This document shows, piece by piece, positions 25,774 to 34,111 of a stretch of DNA of 64,000 nt. A program made the position numbers and the translations under genes. The notes under the pieces are model-generated. The model searched no databases and had not been told where the DNA came from. It saw nothing but the letters and a program-made list of their open reading frames with translations. Location: contig CAZETS010000025.1 in the NCBI GenBank assembly GCA_964515335.1, positions 3,731 through 67,730 on the forward strand, in the 5' to 3' direction. Origin of the DNA: TMED88 sp964515335 (GTDB lineage: Bacteria; Myxococcota_A; UBA9160; UBA4427). The stretch's first letter is position 1. Each line of letters opens with the position of its first letter.

Positions 25774-26823
25774 ATGCGAAGTGCCAAGGACTTCTTCCAG
25801 CCCCTCGCCCTCGGCGCCCCCGAGCCGCTCCGCGAAGTCCCCTTCAAGCCTTCGCGGATGATCCACTTCTTCGACCCGAGCAATCCCAAGATGGCGGAGA
25901 AGGTTCCGGGCATCGCGAAGAAGTGCGACGTGCTGCTCGGCAACCTCGAGGACGCCATCCAGGCCGACAAGAAGATCGAGGCGCGTGAGGGGCTGATCAA
26001 GATCGCCAACCAGACCGACTTCGGCAGCTGCCAGCTGTGGACGCGCATCAACAGCCTCGACAGCCCGTGGATGCTCGACGACGTCACCCAACTCGTCACC
26101 TCCATCGGCGACAAGCTCGACGTCGTGATGGTCCCGAAGGTCGAGGGCGCCTGGGACATCCACTACATGGATCGGCTGCTCGCGCAGCTCGAGGCGCGGG
26201 CGGGCCTGACGAAGCCGCTGATGATCCACGCGATCCTCGAGACCGCTCTCGGCGTGGCGAACGTCGAGGAGATCTGCGCCGCCAGCCCGCGGATGCAGGG
26301 CCTCTCACTCGGACCGGCGGACCTCGCGGCGAGCCGGCGCATGAAGACCACCCGCGTCGGCGGAGGGCACCCGGGCTACGTGGTGCGCACCGACCCCGAC
26401 CCGGGCAACGAGGACGCCCCCCGCCCGACCGCCCAGCAGGACCTCTGGCACTACACGATGGCGCGCATGGTGGACGCCTGCGCGGCCAACGGCATCCTGC
26501 CCTACTACGGGCCCTTCGGCGACATCAAGGACACGGTGGCCTGCGAGGACCAGTTCCGAAACGCCTTCCTGATGGGCTGCGTGGGCGCGTGGAGCCTCCA
26601 CCCGGTCCAGATCGACATCGCGAAGGCGGTGTTCAGCCCGCCGGTCGACGAGGTGCTGTGGGCCAAGAAGGTGATCGCCGAGATGGGCGACGGCACCGGC
26701 GCCGTGATGATCGACGGCAAGATGCAGGACGACGCCACCGTGAAGCAGTGCCGGGTGATGGTCGGCCTGGCGGAGATGCTCGCGGAGACGGACGCGGAGC
26801 TGAAGCAGGCCTACGAGTTCTAG
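25774..26823 (+). CDS. mcl: L-malyl-CoA/beta-methylmalyl-CoA lyase (CitE family)
   Basis: 349 residues, TIM-barrel HpcH/HpaI (CitE-like) lyase. The metal/CoA segments line up with Rhodobacter Mcl: NLEDAIQADKKIEAREGL, WTRINSLDSPW, MVPKVEG, ILETALGVANVEEICAASPR, and SLGPADLAAS followed by a methionine and two threonines. It cleaves or forms malyl-CoA and beta-methylmalyl-CoA using acetyl-CoA or propionyl-CoA plus glyoxylate. With mesaconyl-CoA hydratase and ethylmalonyl-CoA mutase in the window, an ethylmalonyl-CoA pathway role is likely, and a malate-CoA ligase upstream would fit a serine-cycle-like use. Last gene of a four-gene run, followed by a hairpin. Confidence 0.92.
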   Translation: MRSAKDFFQPLALGAPEPLREVPFKPSRMIHFFDPSNPKMAEKVPGIAKKCDVLLGNLEDAIQADKKIEAREGLIKIANQTDFGSCQLWTRINSLDSPWMLDDVTQLVTSIGDKLDVVMVPKVEGAWDIHYMDRLLAQLEARAGLTKPLMIHAILETALGVANVEEICAASPRMQGLSLGPADLAASRRMKTTRVGGGHPGYVVRTDPDPGNEDAPRPTAQQDLWHYTMARMVDACAANGILPYYGPFGDIKDTVACEDQFRNAFLMGCVGAWSLHPVQIDIAKAVFSPPVDEVLWAKKVIAEMGDGTGAVMIDGKMQDDATVKQCRVMVGLAEMLAETDAELKQAYEF

Positions 26824-26828
26824 CGAGC

Positions 26829-26848
26829 GCCCGGGCCGAGGCCCGGGC
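26829..26848 (+). terminator. Hairpin just after mcl
   Basis: GCCCGGGC, CGAG, GCCCGGGC: an 8-bp GC-only stem and a four-base loop begin 6 bases after the mcl stop. There is no T-run, so termination would be Rho-assisted or the structure protects the 3' end. Confidence 0.55.
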
Positions 26849-26867
26849 CGCCCTGCTCCATTCCCGA

Positions 26868-26902
26868 CTCCCGGCTCCCGGCTCCCGGCTCCCGGCTCCC
26901 GG
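26868..26902. repeat. Five tandem CTCCCGG heptamers
   Basis: Five perfect 7-bp units, preceded by a degenerate sixth, lie between mcl and the next small secreted protein. The period is not a multiple of three, and the tract is outside any gene. Confidence 0.95.
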
Positions 26903-27085
26903 CGACCACACCGCAGTCCGCTGCACGGCACGCGCAACGATTCGCGGCAGTGGAAGGGTTCGCGCACCCACACGCGAAAAGCCCGCGATCGCGCGGGCGA
27001 GCGCAGGATCTGCCGCCCGGCTGCGTGTCAGTTGGGACTCAACCGCTTCGGTGGATGTGCCGAGGGGCTCTCCTGCGAATCCCCG

Positions 27086-27601
27086 ATGCGAAGCCTCTAC
27101 CCGAAAACTCTCGCCTGGACGCTCCTCGAGCTCGCGCTCGTGGCGTGCCTGGCCGCGCCGTGTCTGGCCGACGGACCCCAGCCGTCCGCGGCGCCGCCCC
27201 TCGTCGAGCGGCGCGACCCGTTGTCGATCACCAGCTCCAGGGTCACGCGCCTGGCCGTGCACGCGCCCGGTCAGTTCGCGAGCGAGGTCCTCGCGGTCTT
27301 CAAGCTGCCGATCGACCGGTTCATCGCCGCGCCCCTCGAAGCCCTCGATCTCGATGGCGAAATGCTGCGCCCGTACCTGCTCGGCGGCATCGCGCAGCTC
27401 CGGCTGCCCGACGGGCGCACGGTCGGCGAGAACCTGCCCGGCGCCGGCAGCGCCTCGGCGCTGCACATCGGCGGCGGCGCCGAGCTGCGGCTGCGGGACC
27501 GACTCTTCCTGACGCTGGACTTCGGCGAGATCCTGCACAGCGGCCCGCTTCGAGGGCAGTCGTACGAGACCTACATGCTCGGCCTGCTCGTCGACTTCTG
27601 A
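27086..27601 (+). CDS. Secreted protein of unknown function
   Basis: 171 residues. A signal peptide (LAWTLLELALVACLAAPCLA) is followed by a mature part with beta-rich segments ending LRLRDRLFLTLDFGEILHSG and a terminal YMLGLLVDF. An aromatic C-terminal residue and alternating pattern hint at an outer-membrane strand, but the protein is short for a barrel. ATG at 27086 is chosen as the start; TTG at 27032 is possible, and neither has a good ribosome binding site. The family is not recognised. It stands between mcl and a hydrolase gene, and nothing in the context points to a role. Confidence 0.6.
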   Translation: MRSLYPKTLAWTLLELALVACLAAPCLADGPQPSAAPPLVERRDPLSITSSRVTRLAVHAPGQFASEVLAVFKLPIDRFIAAPLEALDLDGEMLRPYLLGGIAQLRLPDGRTVGENLPGAGSASALHIGGGAELRLRDRLFLTLDFGEILHSGPLRGQSYETYMLGLLVDF

Positions 27602-27647
27602 CGCACCCTCGCGCACCGCGCCACCGGCATGGCACACTCCCCTCACC

Positions 27648-28646
27648 ATGCCGACGACGAACGCGAACGGAATCGAGATCGAGTACGACACCCGGGGCGA
27701 GCGCAGCGGACGACCGCTGGTGCTCGTACGGGGGCTGGGCACGCAGCTGATCCACTGGGACGACCGCCTGCTCGACCGGCTCGCGCGAGCGGGGCACTTC
27801 GTGGTGGTCTTCGACAACCGCGACGTCGGCCTCTCGACCCACTTCCACGACGCCGGCGCCCCGAGCCTGGCGGAGGTCGCCTCGGCGGTCTCGGCCGGTC
27901 CCGCGGACGCGGCGCCGAAGGTTCCCTACACGATCGGCGACATGGCGGCCGACGTGATCGGCCTGATGGACGTGCAGGGTCTCGAGACCGCCCACGTCGC
28001 GGGCATGTCGATGGGCGGCATGATCGTGCAGCAGCTCGCGATCCGCTTCCCGGATCGCCTGCGCAGCATGACGTCGGTGATGTCGAGCACCGGCGAGCCC
28101 GGGCTACCCGGCCCCACCCCCGAAGCGAGCGCCGCACTCTCGGCGGCGCCCCCGGCCGAGCGGGCCGCCTACGTGGACTACAGCGTTCGCACACAAAAGG
28201 CCTTCGGCGGACGCGGGTTCCCCTTCGACGAAGCTGGCTGGCGCGTGCTGGCCGGCCGGGTGTTCGACCGCGCCTTCGATCCGGCGGGCGTCGCCCGGCA
28301 GATGGCGGCGGTGATCGCCGACGGCAGCCGCCGCGACGCGCTCGCCGGAGTGCGCACCCCCACGCTCGTGCTGCACGGCTCCGACGACCCGCTGCTGCCC
28401 CTCGCCTGCGGCGAGGCCACGGCGCGCGCCGTGCCGGGCGCGCAACTGGCCGTGATCGACGGGATGGGCCACGACCTGCCCGAAGGCGCCTGGCCGGAGA
28501 TCGTCGAGCGAATCAGCGCCCACACCAAGACCGCCGAGGCTGAGGCGGCGGCAGGGCGCCAGCCCGCCCCTCAGTCGTCGCCGATCAGGTCCACCACGCG
28601 CTCGGCCTCGCCGAGCGGCGGGTCGGGGACGCACGGCGCCTCGTAG
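27648..28646 (+). CDS. Alpha/beta hydrolase
   Basis: 332 residues. The nucleophile elbow GMSMGG lies near residue 121, the acid in LHGSDDPLLP, and the histidine in GMGHDLP, so the Ser-Asp-His triad is complete. The N-terminal VRGLGTQLIHWDD and FDNRDVGLS resemble the group of esterases often annotated as alpha/beta hydrolases of aromatic or lactone catabolism. Substrate not predictable. The last 76 bases overlap the convergent fabV gene, so the terminal 25 residues, low in complexity, may be dispensable. Standing alone on its strand. Confidence 0.85.
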   Translation: MPTTNANGIEIEYDTRGERSGRPLVLVRGLGTQLIHWDDRLLDRLARAGHFVVVFDNRDVGLSTHFHDAGAPSLAEVASAVSAGPADAAPKVPYTIGDMAADVIGLMDVQGLETAHVAGMSMGGMIVQQLAIRFPDRLRSMTSVMSSTGEPGLPGPTPEASAALSAAPPAERAAYVDYSVRTQKAFGGRGFPFDEAGWRVLAGRVFDRAFDPAGVARQMAAVIADGSRRDALAGVRTPTLVLHGSDDPLLPLACGEATARAVPGAQLAVIDGMGHDLPEGAWPEIVERISAHTKTAEAEAAAGRQPAPQSSPIRSTTRSASPSGGSGTHGAS

Positions 28647-29833
28647 TCGACCCCCTCGACCTCCCAGCCGAAGAGATTCGCGTACTCGCGCTTGAAGCGG
28701 GCGAAGCCGGCGGCGGTCGCCGGATCGGGCGCTCCCGGTGTCTGGTTCTCCCACAGCTCGCGGATCGCCTGCTGGAGGCCCGGCTCGAGCTCGTGCTGAT
28801 CGAGGCGGAGCCGACCCGCCTCGTCGAGCTCGTCGCGCCAGCCGGCGCCTTCGCCGTAGAGCGACCGGGCCAGGTGAATGCCGACGTCGAGGGGATCTTC
28901 GTAGACGCCCCGGCCGGACTCGTCGCATCCCAGATAGTCGGACACGTAGCGGAGCATGGCGGGGATCGCGACGCTCGCGGCGGTGACCACCGCGGGATTC
29001 ATCACGCTGAGCGCACGCCCCCCGACCGCATCGGCGAGCCGCGCATCGAGGGCACGCGTGGTCGCGTCGACGTGCTGCTTGGCCGCGCCGAGGGCGCCCT
29101 CCCAGTACATCCGGCGGACCGGCCCGAGATCGGGGCCGATGTAGGAGAGCGCCGTCACCGTCATGCCCTCACTGGCGAGCCCGCTGTAGAGCAGCGCGCT
29201 GACCCACATCTCCAGGTCGTCCCCGCCCATCACACGACGCGTGTGCTCCACCTGGAGGTCGCTCGCAGCGGCGACACCGATCGGCTTGAGCTCTCCGGAC
29301 TTGAAGTCGAGCCCGACCACCTCGAGCGGCTCGCCGATCACCAGCAGCGACGAAGTCCACTCCTCGCCGAGGTGCTCGCGCCGCGGCGCCGCCACGCTGT
29401 AGACGACGAGATCGATCTGCTCGCCCCGCTCACGCAGGTCGCGGATCACGCGGTCGCGCGTGGTCGCCGCGAAGGCGTCGGCGAAGTAGCTGCGCCAGCC
29501 CGGGTCGGACTCGTGGAGCGTGCGGGTCAGGTACCAGCCCGGCGAAGACATGGCGAGCTTCTCGCCCCGGAACGAGGGGGCCGTCTCGTAGCCGATGCCG
29601 ATGATCCGCTCGAAGCCCGCGGCCCGCAGCGCGATCGCCGTCGAGCTGCCGTAGCCGAAGCTGGTGCTGCCGATCACCAGCGCCGTCTTGCCGGCCGCCT
29701 CCGGGAGCGGCTTCTCGAATGCGGCCCGCGCCCGGGCCAGCTGGCGCTCGCCGAGCACCCGGCAGCCCTCGGGATGGGCGGTCAGCACGAACAGCCCTCG
29801 CGCCCGCGGCGCGCTCAACACGATCTCGGTCAC
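28571..29833 (-). CDS. fabV: Trans-2-enoyl-CoA/ACP reductase
   Basis: 420 residues, starting at GTG 29833 with GGGGGGAG about 6 bases before. FabV reduces trans-2-enoyl thioesters with NAD(P)H. The N-terminal RGLFVLTAHPEGC, the cofactor loop LVIGSTSFGYGSSTAIAL, VVYSVAAPRR, and MGGDDLEMW are all FabV signatures. The catalytic Y-x8-K motif is intact (YWEGALGAAK). The family is usually about 400 residues. Enzymes of this class serve in fatty acid synthesis or in reversing beta-oxidation; crotonyl-CoA is a typical substrate, so it could feed the ethylmalonyl-CoA pathway region. Its end overlaps the convergent hydrolase by 76 bases. Confidence 0.94.
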   Translation of the reverse strand: MTEIVLSAPRARGLFVLTAHPEGCRVLGERQLARARAAFEKPLPEAAGKTALVIGSTSFGYGSSTAIALRAAGFERIIGIGYETAPSFRGEKLAMSSPGWYLTRTLHESDPGWRSYFADAFAATTRDRVIRDLRERGEQIDLVVYSVAAPRREHLGEEWTSSLLVIGEPLEVVGLDFKSGELKPIGVAAASDLQVEHTRRVMGGDDLEMWVSALLYSGLASEGMTVTALSYIGPDLGPVRRMYWEGALGAAKQHVDATTRALDARLADAVGGRALSVMNPAVVTAASVAIPAMLRYVSDYLGCDESGRGVYEDPLDVGIHLARSLYGEGAGWRDELDEAGRLRLDQHELEPGLQQAIRELWENQTPGAPDPATAAGFARFKREYANLFGWEVEGVDYEAPCVPDPPLGEAERVVDLIGDD

Positions 29834-30189
29834 GAAACTCCCCCCTCGACGCGACAGCGGCCGCATGATCGCAGAGGGTCCGACGCGGCGCGAGCCGGCG
29901 GCACGGCTCCGGCGGCCAGAAGCGCCCGCAGCGGCCGATCGAGCGCCCGAGGCGGCGGGACGGCCGGCCGATCCGCGAAGCGGCGCTCGCGCACGTGCGA
30001 AAGCACGAGCCCGGTGCCGCTGCTGCAGCCGGTCACCCGGAAGACGGGCCGCGCGCGCCGGTGGGAGTGGTGAACGGCGCGGGGCGGCGCGCCGCGATAC
30101 GGTAGCTGCCCGGCCAGACCGCCGGCCACGATTGCCGAAGGACGACGCGCCCCCATTCCAGACGAGCGCCCGCTGAAGGAGCCCGATCG
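29834..30189. other. 356-base divergent region between fabV and the dehalogenase gene
   Basis: No gene, repeat or clear hairpin is seen. The rightward gene has AAGGAG at 30174-30179. Confidence 0.45.
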
Positions 30190-31068
30190 ATGAGCACCGT
30201 CATGAAATACGAAAAGAAGACCGCCCAGGTGTTGGGCAAGCGGATGGCGTACGTCGAGGTCGGCGAAGGCGACCCGATCGTCTTCCTCCACGGCAACCCG
30301 ACGTCTTCGTTCCTCTGGCGAGACGTCATCCCCCACTGCGAGTCGAAGGGCCGCTGCATCGCACCGGACCTGATCGGCATGGGCGACTCCGAGAAGCTCT
30401 CCGACTCGGGCCCGGACAGCTATCGCTTCGTCGAGCACCGCCAGTACCTCGACGCGCTGCTCGATCAGCTCGACGTGCGCGAGCGCGTGACGCTGGTCGT
30501 GCACGACTGGGGCTCGGCGCTCGGCTTCGATTGGGCGAACCGCCACCGGGACGCGGTGCGCGGCATCGCCTACATGGAAGCAATCGTGGCGCCGGTGCCG
30601 TCCTGGGACGACTGGCCGAAGCCGGTCGTTCCGGTCTTCCAGGCGTTCCGCTCACCCGAGGGCGAGAAGATGGTCCTCGAGCAGAACTTCTTCGTCGAGC
30701 AGGTGCTTCCGAGCTCGATCAAGCGGAAGCTCAGCGACGAGGAGATGAACGAGTACCGGCGACCGTTCCGCTCGCCCGGCGAGGACCGGAGGCCGACGCT
30801 CACCTGGCCACGGCAGATCCCCATCGCGGGCGAGCCCGAGGACGTGGTGAAGATCGCCGCCGACTACTCGGCCTGGCTCGCGGAGTGCGACGTGCCGAAG
30901 CTCTTCGTGAACGCGGTGCCCGGCGCGATCCTTCGCGGCACGGTTCGCGAGCAGTGTCGCAAGTGGCCGAACCAGACCGAGATCGAGGTGGCGGGCATCC
31001 ACTTCGTCCAGGAGGACTCAGCGGACGAGATCGGCCAGGGCGTGGCCACCTGGCTCGATGGGATCTGA
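30190..31068 (+). CDS. dhaA: Haloalkane dehalogenase
   Basis: 292 residues, alpha/beta-hydrolase fold. All residues of the HLD-II active site are seen: nucleophile D106 in VVHDWGSALG, acid E130 in AYMEA, base H271 in GIHFVQED, and halide-binding N36 (HGNPTSSFLW) and W107. These match the numbering of Rhodococcus DhaA almost exactly. It replaces a halogen on an alkyl carbon with hydroxyl through an ester intermediate. AAGGAG lies 10 bases before the ATG. rsmE follows 27 bases later and may be co-transcribed. The natural substrate is unknown; some bacteria carry such enzymes without growing on haloalkanes. Confidence 0.93.
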   Translation: MSTVMKYEKKTAQVLGKRMAYVEVGEGDPIVFLHGNPTSSFLWRDVIPHCESKGRCIAPDLIGMGDSEKLSDSGPDSYRFVEHRQYLDALLDQLDVRERVTLVVHDWGSALGFDWANRHRDAVRGIAYMEAIVAPVPSWDDWPKPVVPVFQAFRSPEGEKMVLEQNFFVEQVLPSSIKRKLSDEEMNEYRRPFRSPGEDRRPTLTWPRQIPIAGEPEDVVKIAADYSAWLAECDVPKLFVNAVPGAILRGTVREQCRKWPNQTEIEVAGIHFVQEDSADEIGQGVATWLDGI

Positions 31069-31095
31069 GCGCCGACCCCGGCGGTCCGCGCCCAG

Positions 31096-31812
31096 GTGAG
31101 CCGGCTCCCCTGGCTCCACGCCGACGAGCTGCCGCCCGCCGGTGAACTCGTCCTGCTCGACGCCGACGAAGCGCGTCACGGCGCCCGGGCCCAGCGGCTG
31201 CGGCCGGGCGATGCGGTGGTGCTGACCGACGGACGCGGCGCGACTGCGCGATCCGAGCTCGTCGACGCCGGTCGGCGCGAGCTGCGGGCCCGGGTGATCG
31301 AGCGGACCGAGCATCCGCGCGAAGCGCCGCCGATCCACCTCGCCTCGGCGCTGCCGAAGGGCGACCGCATCGCGACGCTGCTCGCCATGGCGACCCAGCT
31401 CGGCATCACGTCTTTCACGCCCCTGCACTGCGAGCGCAGCGTCGTCGTGCCGAGCGAAGGCCCTCACGACCGCTGGACCCGCGTGCTCCGCGAGAACGCC
31501 AAGCAGAGCCAACGCCCCTGGCTGCCCGAGATCGCGGCGCCCAGCACGCCGCACCGGGTCGTTCCGCGGGACGGCGGGGCGGCGGCCTGGCTGCTCGATC
31601 CCAACGCCGACGAGGCGCTCGGCGTCGCGCCCCTCGAGCCGGCGTGCGCCCAGTGGCTGCTCGTCGGGCCCGAGGGCGGGTTCAGTGACGGCGAGCGGCG
31701 GGCCATGACGCTCGCCGGCGCGCGCCCGTGCACGCTCGGCGGCGGCATCCTGCGCATCGAGACCGCAGCCGTCGCGGGCGCGGCCGTGCTGCAGGCGCGC
31801 CTCGCCGGCTGA
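31096..31812 (+). CDS. rsmE: 16S rRNA m3U1498 methyltransferase
   Basis: 238 residues from GTG at 31096. SPOUT-class (trefoil knot) methyltransferase that adds the N3 methyl group to U1498 of 16S rRNA. The N-terminal PUA-like part contains HGARAQRLRPGDAVVLTDGRG. The knot shows LLVGPEGGFSDGE and GGGILRIETAAVAG; the family usually has LGxRILRxETA, so the GG replacing the arginine region is a small variation. Stop codon is 12 bases from the convergent nadA stop, with no hairpin between. Confidence 0.93.
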   Translation: MSRLPWLHADELPPAGELVLLDADEARHGARAQRLRPGDAVVLTDGRGATARSELVDAGRRELRARVIERTEHPREAPPIHLASALPKGDRIATLLAMATQLGITSFTPLHCERSVVVPSEGPHDRWTRVLRENAKQSQRPWLPEIAAPSTPHRVVPRDGGAAAWLLDPNADEALGVAPLEPACAQWLLVGPEGGFSDGERRAMTLAGARPCTLGGGILRIETAAVAGAAVLQARLAG

Positions 31813-31824
31813 CCCGGGCGCCGC

Positions 31825-32772
31825 TCAGGAGAGCGCGAGCATCCGCTCGATCGGCTGCAGGGCCTTCGCGGCGATTCCCGGGTCGACGGTCACCCGCGGC
31901 TCGAGATCACGCAGGCACAGGTAGAGCTTCTCGAGCGTGTTGAGCCGCATGTAGGGACACTGGCTGCACGAGCAGCTCTCGTCGGCGCCGGGTGCAGGAA
32001 TCAGCACCTTGTCCGGCGCCTTCTGGCGGATCGAGTGGAACACGCCCTCCTCGGTGGCGACGATCGAGGGCCGCTCGGGATGCTCGATGGCACGCTGGAT
32101 GATGCCCGTCGTCGAGGCGACGAAGTCGGCCTGATCGAGGACCGCCTGATCGCACTCGGGGTGGGCCAACACGTCCGCGTCCGGGTGCTTGACCTTGAGC
32201 TTGGCGAGCTCCCTGGCGCTGAACTGCTCGTGGACCACGCAGGCCCCGGGCCAGACCATCATGTCGTCGCGACCGAGTTGCTTGGAGACCCAGCGTGCAA
32301 GGTGGCGATCCGGCGCAAAGACGAGCTTCTCGCCGGCGAACTGCTCGGCCATGCGCACGGCGTTCGAGCTGGTGCAGATGAGGTCGCTGATGGCCTTCAC
32401 GGCCGCCGAGCAGTTGATGTACGAGAGCACCTTGGCGCCCGGGTGCTCGGCCACGAAATCGGCGAACTCGTCGGCCGGGCAGCCGTCGGCCAGCGAACAG
32501 CCGGCTTCGAGATCCGGCACGACCACGATGCGCTCCGGATTCAGGATCGCGGCGGTCTCGGCCATGAAGTGGACCCCGCAGAAAGCGATCACGTCGCAGT
32601 CGGCCCGCTGGGCGGCCCGGGCGAGCGCGAGCGAGTCGCCCACCACGTCCGCGAGATCCTGGATCTCGTCCTCCTGGTAGTAGTGGGCGAGCAGCAGGGC
32701 GTTGCGCTCGCGCTTGAGCTCGAGGATGGCGGCCTCGAGGTCGGCCGGGAGGTCGTTGGCGTTTCGGTCCAT
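31825..32772 (-). CDS. nadA: Quinolinate synthase A
   Basis: 315 residues from ATG at 32772 with GGAAGAG before it. Condenses iminoaspartate and dihydroxyacetone phosphate to quinolinate in NAD synthesis. It carries a [4Fe-4S] cluster: the three ligand cysteines are in AFCGVHFM, PGACVVH and CSQCPYM. Other signatures include LLAHYYQEDEIQDLADVVGDS and YINCSAAVKA. nadB and nadC are not in the window. The gene is convergent with rsmE and divergent from the sulfatase-fold lipoprotein gene. Confidence 0.96.
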   Translation of the reverse strand: MDRNANDLPADLEAAILELKRERNALLLAHYYQEDEIQDLADVVGDSLALARAAQRADCDVIAFCGVHFMAETAAILNPERIVVVPDLEAGCSLADGCPADEFADFVAEHPGAKVLSYINCSAAVKAISDLICTSSNAVRMAEQFAGEKLVFAPDRHLARWVSKQLGRDDMMVWPGACVVHEQFSARELAKLKVKHPDADVLAHPECDQAVLDQADFVASTTGIIQRAIEHPERPSIVATEEGVFHSIRQKAPDKVLIPAPGADESCSCSQCPYMRLNTLEKLYLCLRDLEPRVTVDPGIAAKALQPIERMLALS

Positions 32773-32927
32773 GGCTCTTCCGCTCGCTCGGAGTCGGCCG
32801 GTGGGCACCGGACACTCCTCGCTCGGAGCATCAGCATGTGCGCGATCGGATCGGCCGCAAGAGATTAGCAGGCCGTGGTGGTCCCGTGGGGTGCGGGGCC
32901 GGCCCATCCGCTGTATCCCTGTCGCCC

Positions 32928-34001
32928 ATGCGATCGGGGGCGGCGACGGTGACGCTGGCGGCGGGACTGCTCGTCGCGTGCGGCCCCTCCGAGGCGATCC
33001 GGCCGAATCTCGTGCTGATCACCGCGGACGGCGTCCGACCGGACTGGCTCGTCTGCTACGGGGCCGCCACGACCGTGGGCGCCGAGGCCTGCGCGTTGGG
33101 CGAGTCCGGAGCGCTCTACCAGCGGGCGTTCGCGGCGGCACCGTCCGGGGCGCCCTCGGCGGCCTCCCTGCTGACGTCGACCTACCCGGCGCGGCACGGC
33201 GTCGGTGACGATCCTTCGAGCTTCCTGCCGTTCCTCGGGCCGCCGACCCTCGCCGAGGTGCTGCGGTCCGGCGGCTATGCGACGGCGGCCTTCGTCTCCA
33301 GCCCCGAGCTGAACCGGTCGCGGCACCTCGATCGCGGCTTCGACCACTACGACGACCGCGCCGCGACGGACGCGCCCGCTCCCAAGCCGAGCGTCGGCGA
33401 GCGCGCCCGCACCTGGACCGCGAACGTGCGCAGCCCCTGGTTCCTCTGGGTGCACTTCGACGACCCTCACGGCCCCTTCGCTGCGCGCAGCCCGGGGGCC
33501 TGGCGGTCCGGGTACGGCGAGGCGCTGCGCCGGCTCGACCGGCAGCTCGCACAGCTGATCGCCGTGCTCGACAGCGGCCGCTCGCCGCCGGGCATCCTGC
33601 TGACCGCGCTGCACGGCCAATCGATCGGCGAAGGCGCGACGGCGCCCGGCCACGGAACCTCGCTCCTGGCTGCTCAGATCCGCGTGCCACTGCTGTGGCG
33701 CGCTCCGAGGACCGGCGGCGGCCTCGCGGTGGGGCGTCGGATCGACACCCCCGTCGGTCTGATCGACGTCGCGCCGACGCTGGTGTCCGCCGCGGGACTG
33801 CGCGCCCCGGCGAGCTTCGAGGGGGTGCCGCTTCCGCACTCCGACTCCGACGGCGATCCCGGCACGAGCCGGACCCTCTACGCCGAGCGCCCGGGCGAGG
33901 TGGCGGTGATCCGAGGCGGCGAGTTCGCCATCTCCTCGGACCCGGAGGCCGGGGCGCCCGACCGCCAAGCCGAGGTTTCCGCCCGGGCCGGCGCACCGTG
34001 A
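32928..34001 (+). CDS. Sulfatase-fold lipoprotein lacking the formylglycine cysteine
   Basis: 357 residues from ATG at 32928. A short signal peptide ends in lipobox LLVAC, so the protein is lipid-anchored. The alkaline-phosphatase/sulfatase fold is clear: NLVLITADGVRPDWLVCYG, SAASLLTSTYPARHGV, PWFLWVHFDDPHGPF, GLIDVAPTLVSAAG. However, the CxPxR motif that is converted to formylglycine reads GAPSA, and the TSDHG metal motif reads TALHG. Both the nucleophile and a metal-binding aspartate are therefore gone. It is likely a binding protein or an enzyme with other chemistry. A TATCCC box 8 bases before the ATG may give a leaderless message. Confidence 0.85.
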   Translation: MRSGAATVTLAAGLLVACGPSEAIRPNLVLITADGVRPDWLVCYGAATTVGAEACALGESGALYQRAFAAAPSGAPSAASLLTSTYPARHGVGDDPSSFLPFLGPPTLAEVLRSGGYATAAFVSSPELNRSRHLDRGFDHYDDRAATDAPAPKPSVGERARTWTANVRSPWFLWVHFDDPHGPFAARSPGAWRSGYGEALRRLDRQLAQLIAVLDSGRSPPGILLTALHGQSIGEGATAPGHGTSLLAAQIRVPLLWRAPRTGGGLAVGRRIDTPVGLIDVAPTLVSAAGLRAPASFEGVPLPHSDSDGDPGTSRTLYAERPGEVAVIRGGEFAISSDPEAGAPDRQAEVSARAGAP

Positions 34002-34020
34002 TCTGGCGCGCCGTCCCACT

Positions 34021-34048
34021 TTCGTTAATTTTCTCAGCCACTTAGATA
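34021..34048 (+). promoter_or_regulatory. AT-rich promoter-like patch before meaA
   Basis: TTCGTTAATTTTCTCAG and TAGATAAC form the only AT-rich stretch for kilobases around. TAGATA could be a -10 (four of six) with TTCGTT 16 bases upstream as a poor -35. It lies 64 bases before the mutase ATG. Confidence 0.35.
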
Positions 34049-34111
34049 ACCCACCCCGCGCGGCGAGCGCACCCGGAGGCAGCGCCCGGCCCGCTCGCGA
34101 CGGAGATCCCC

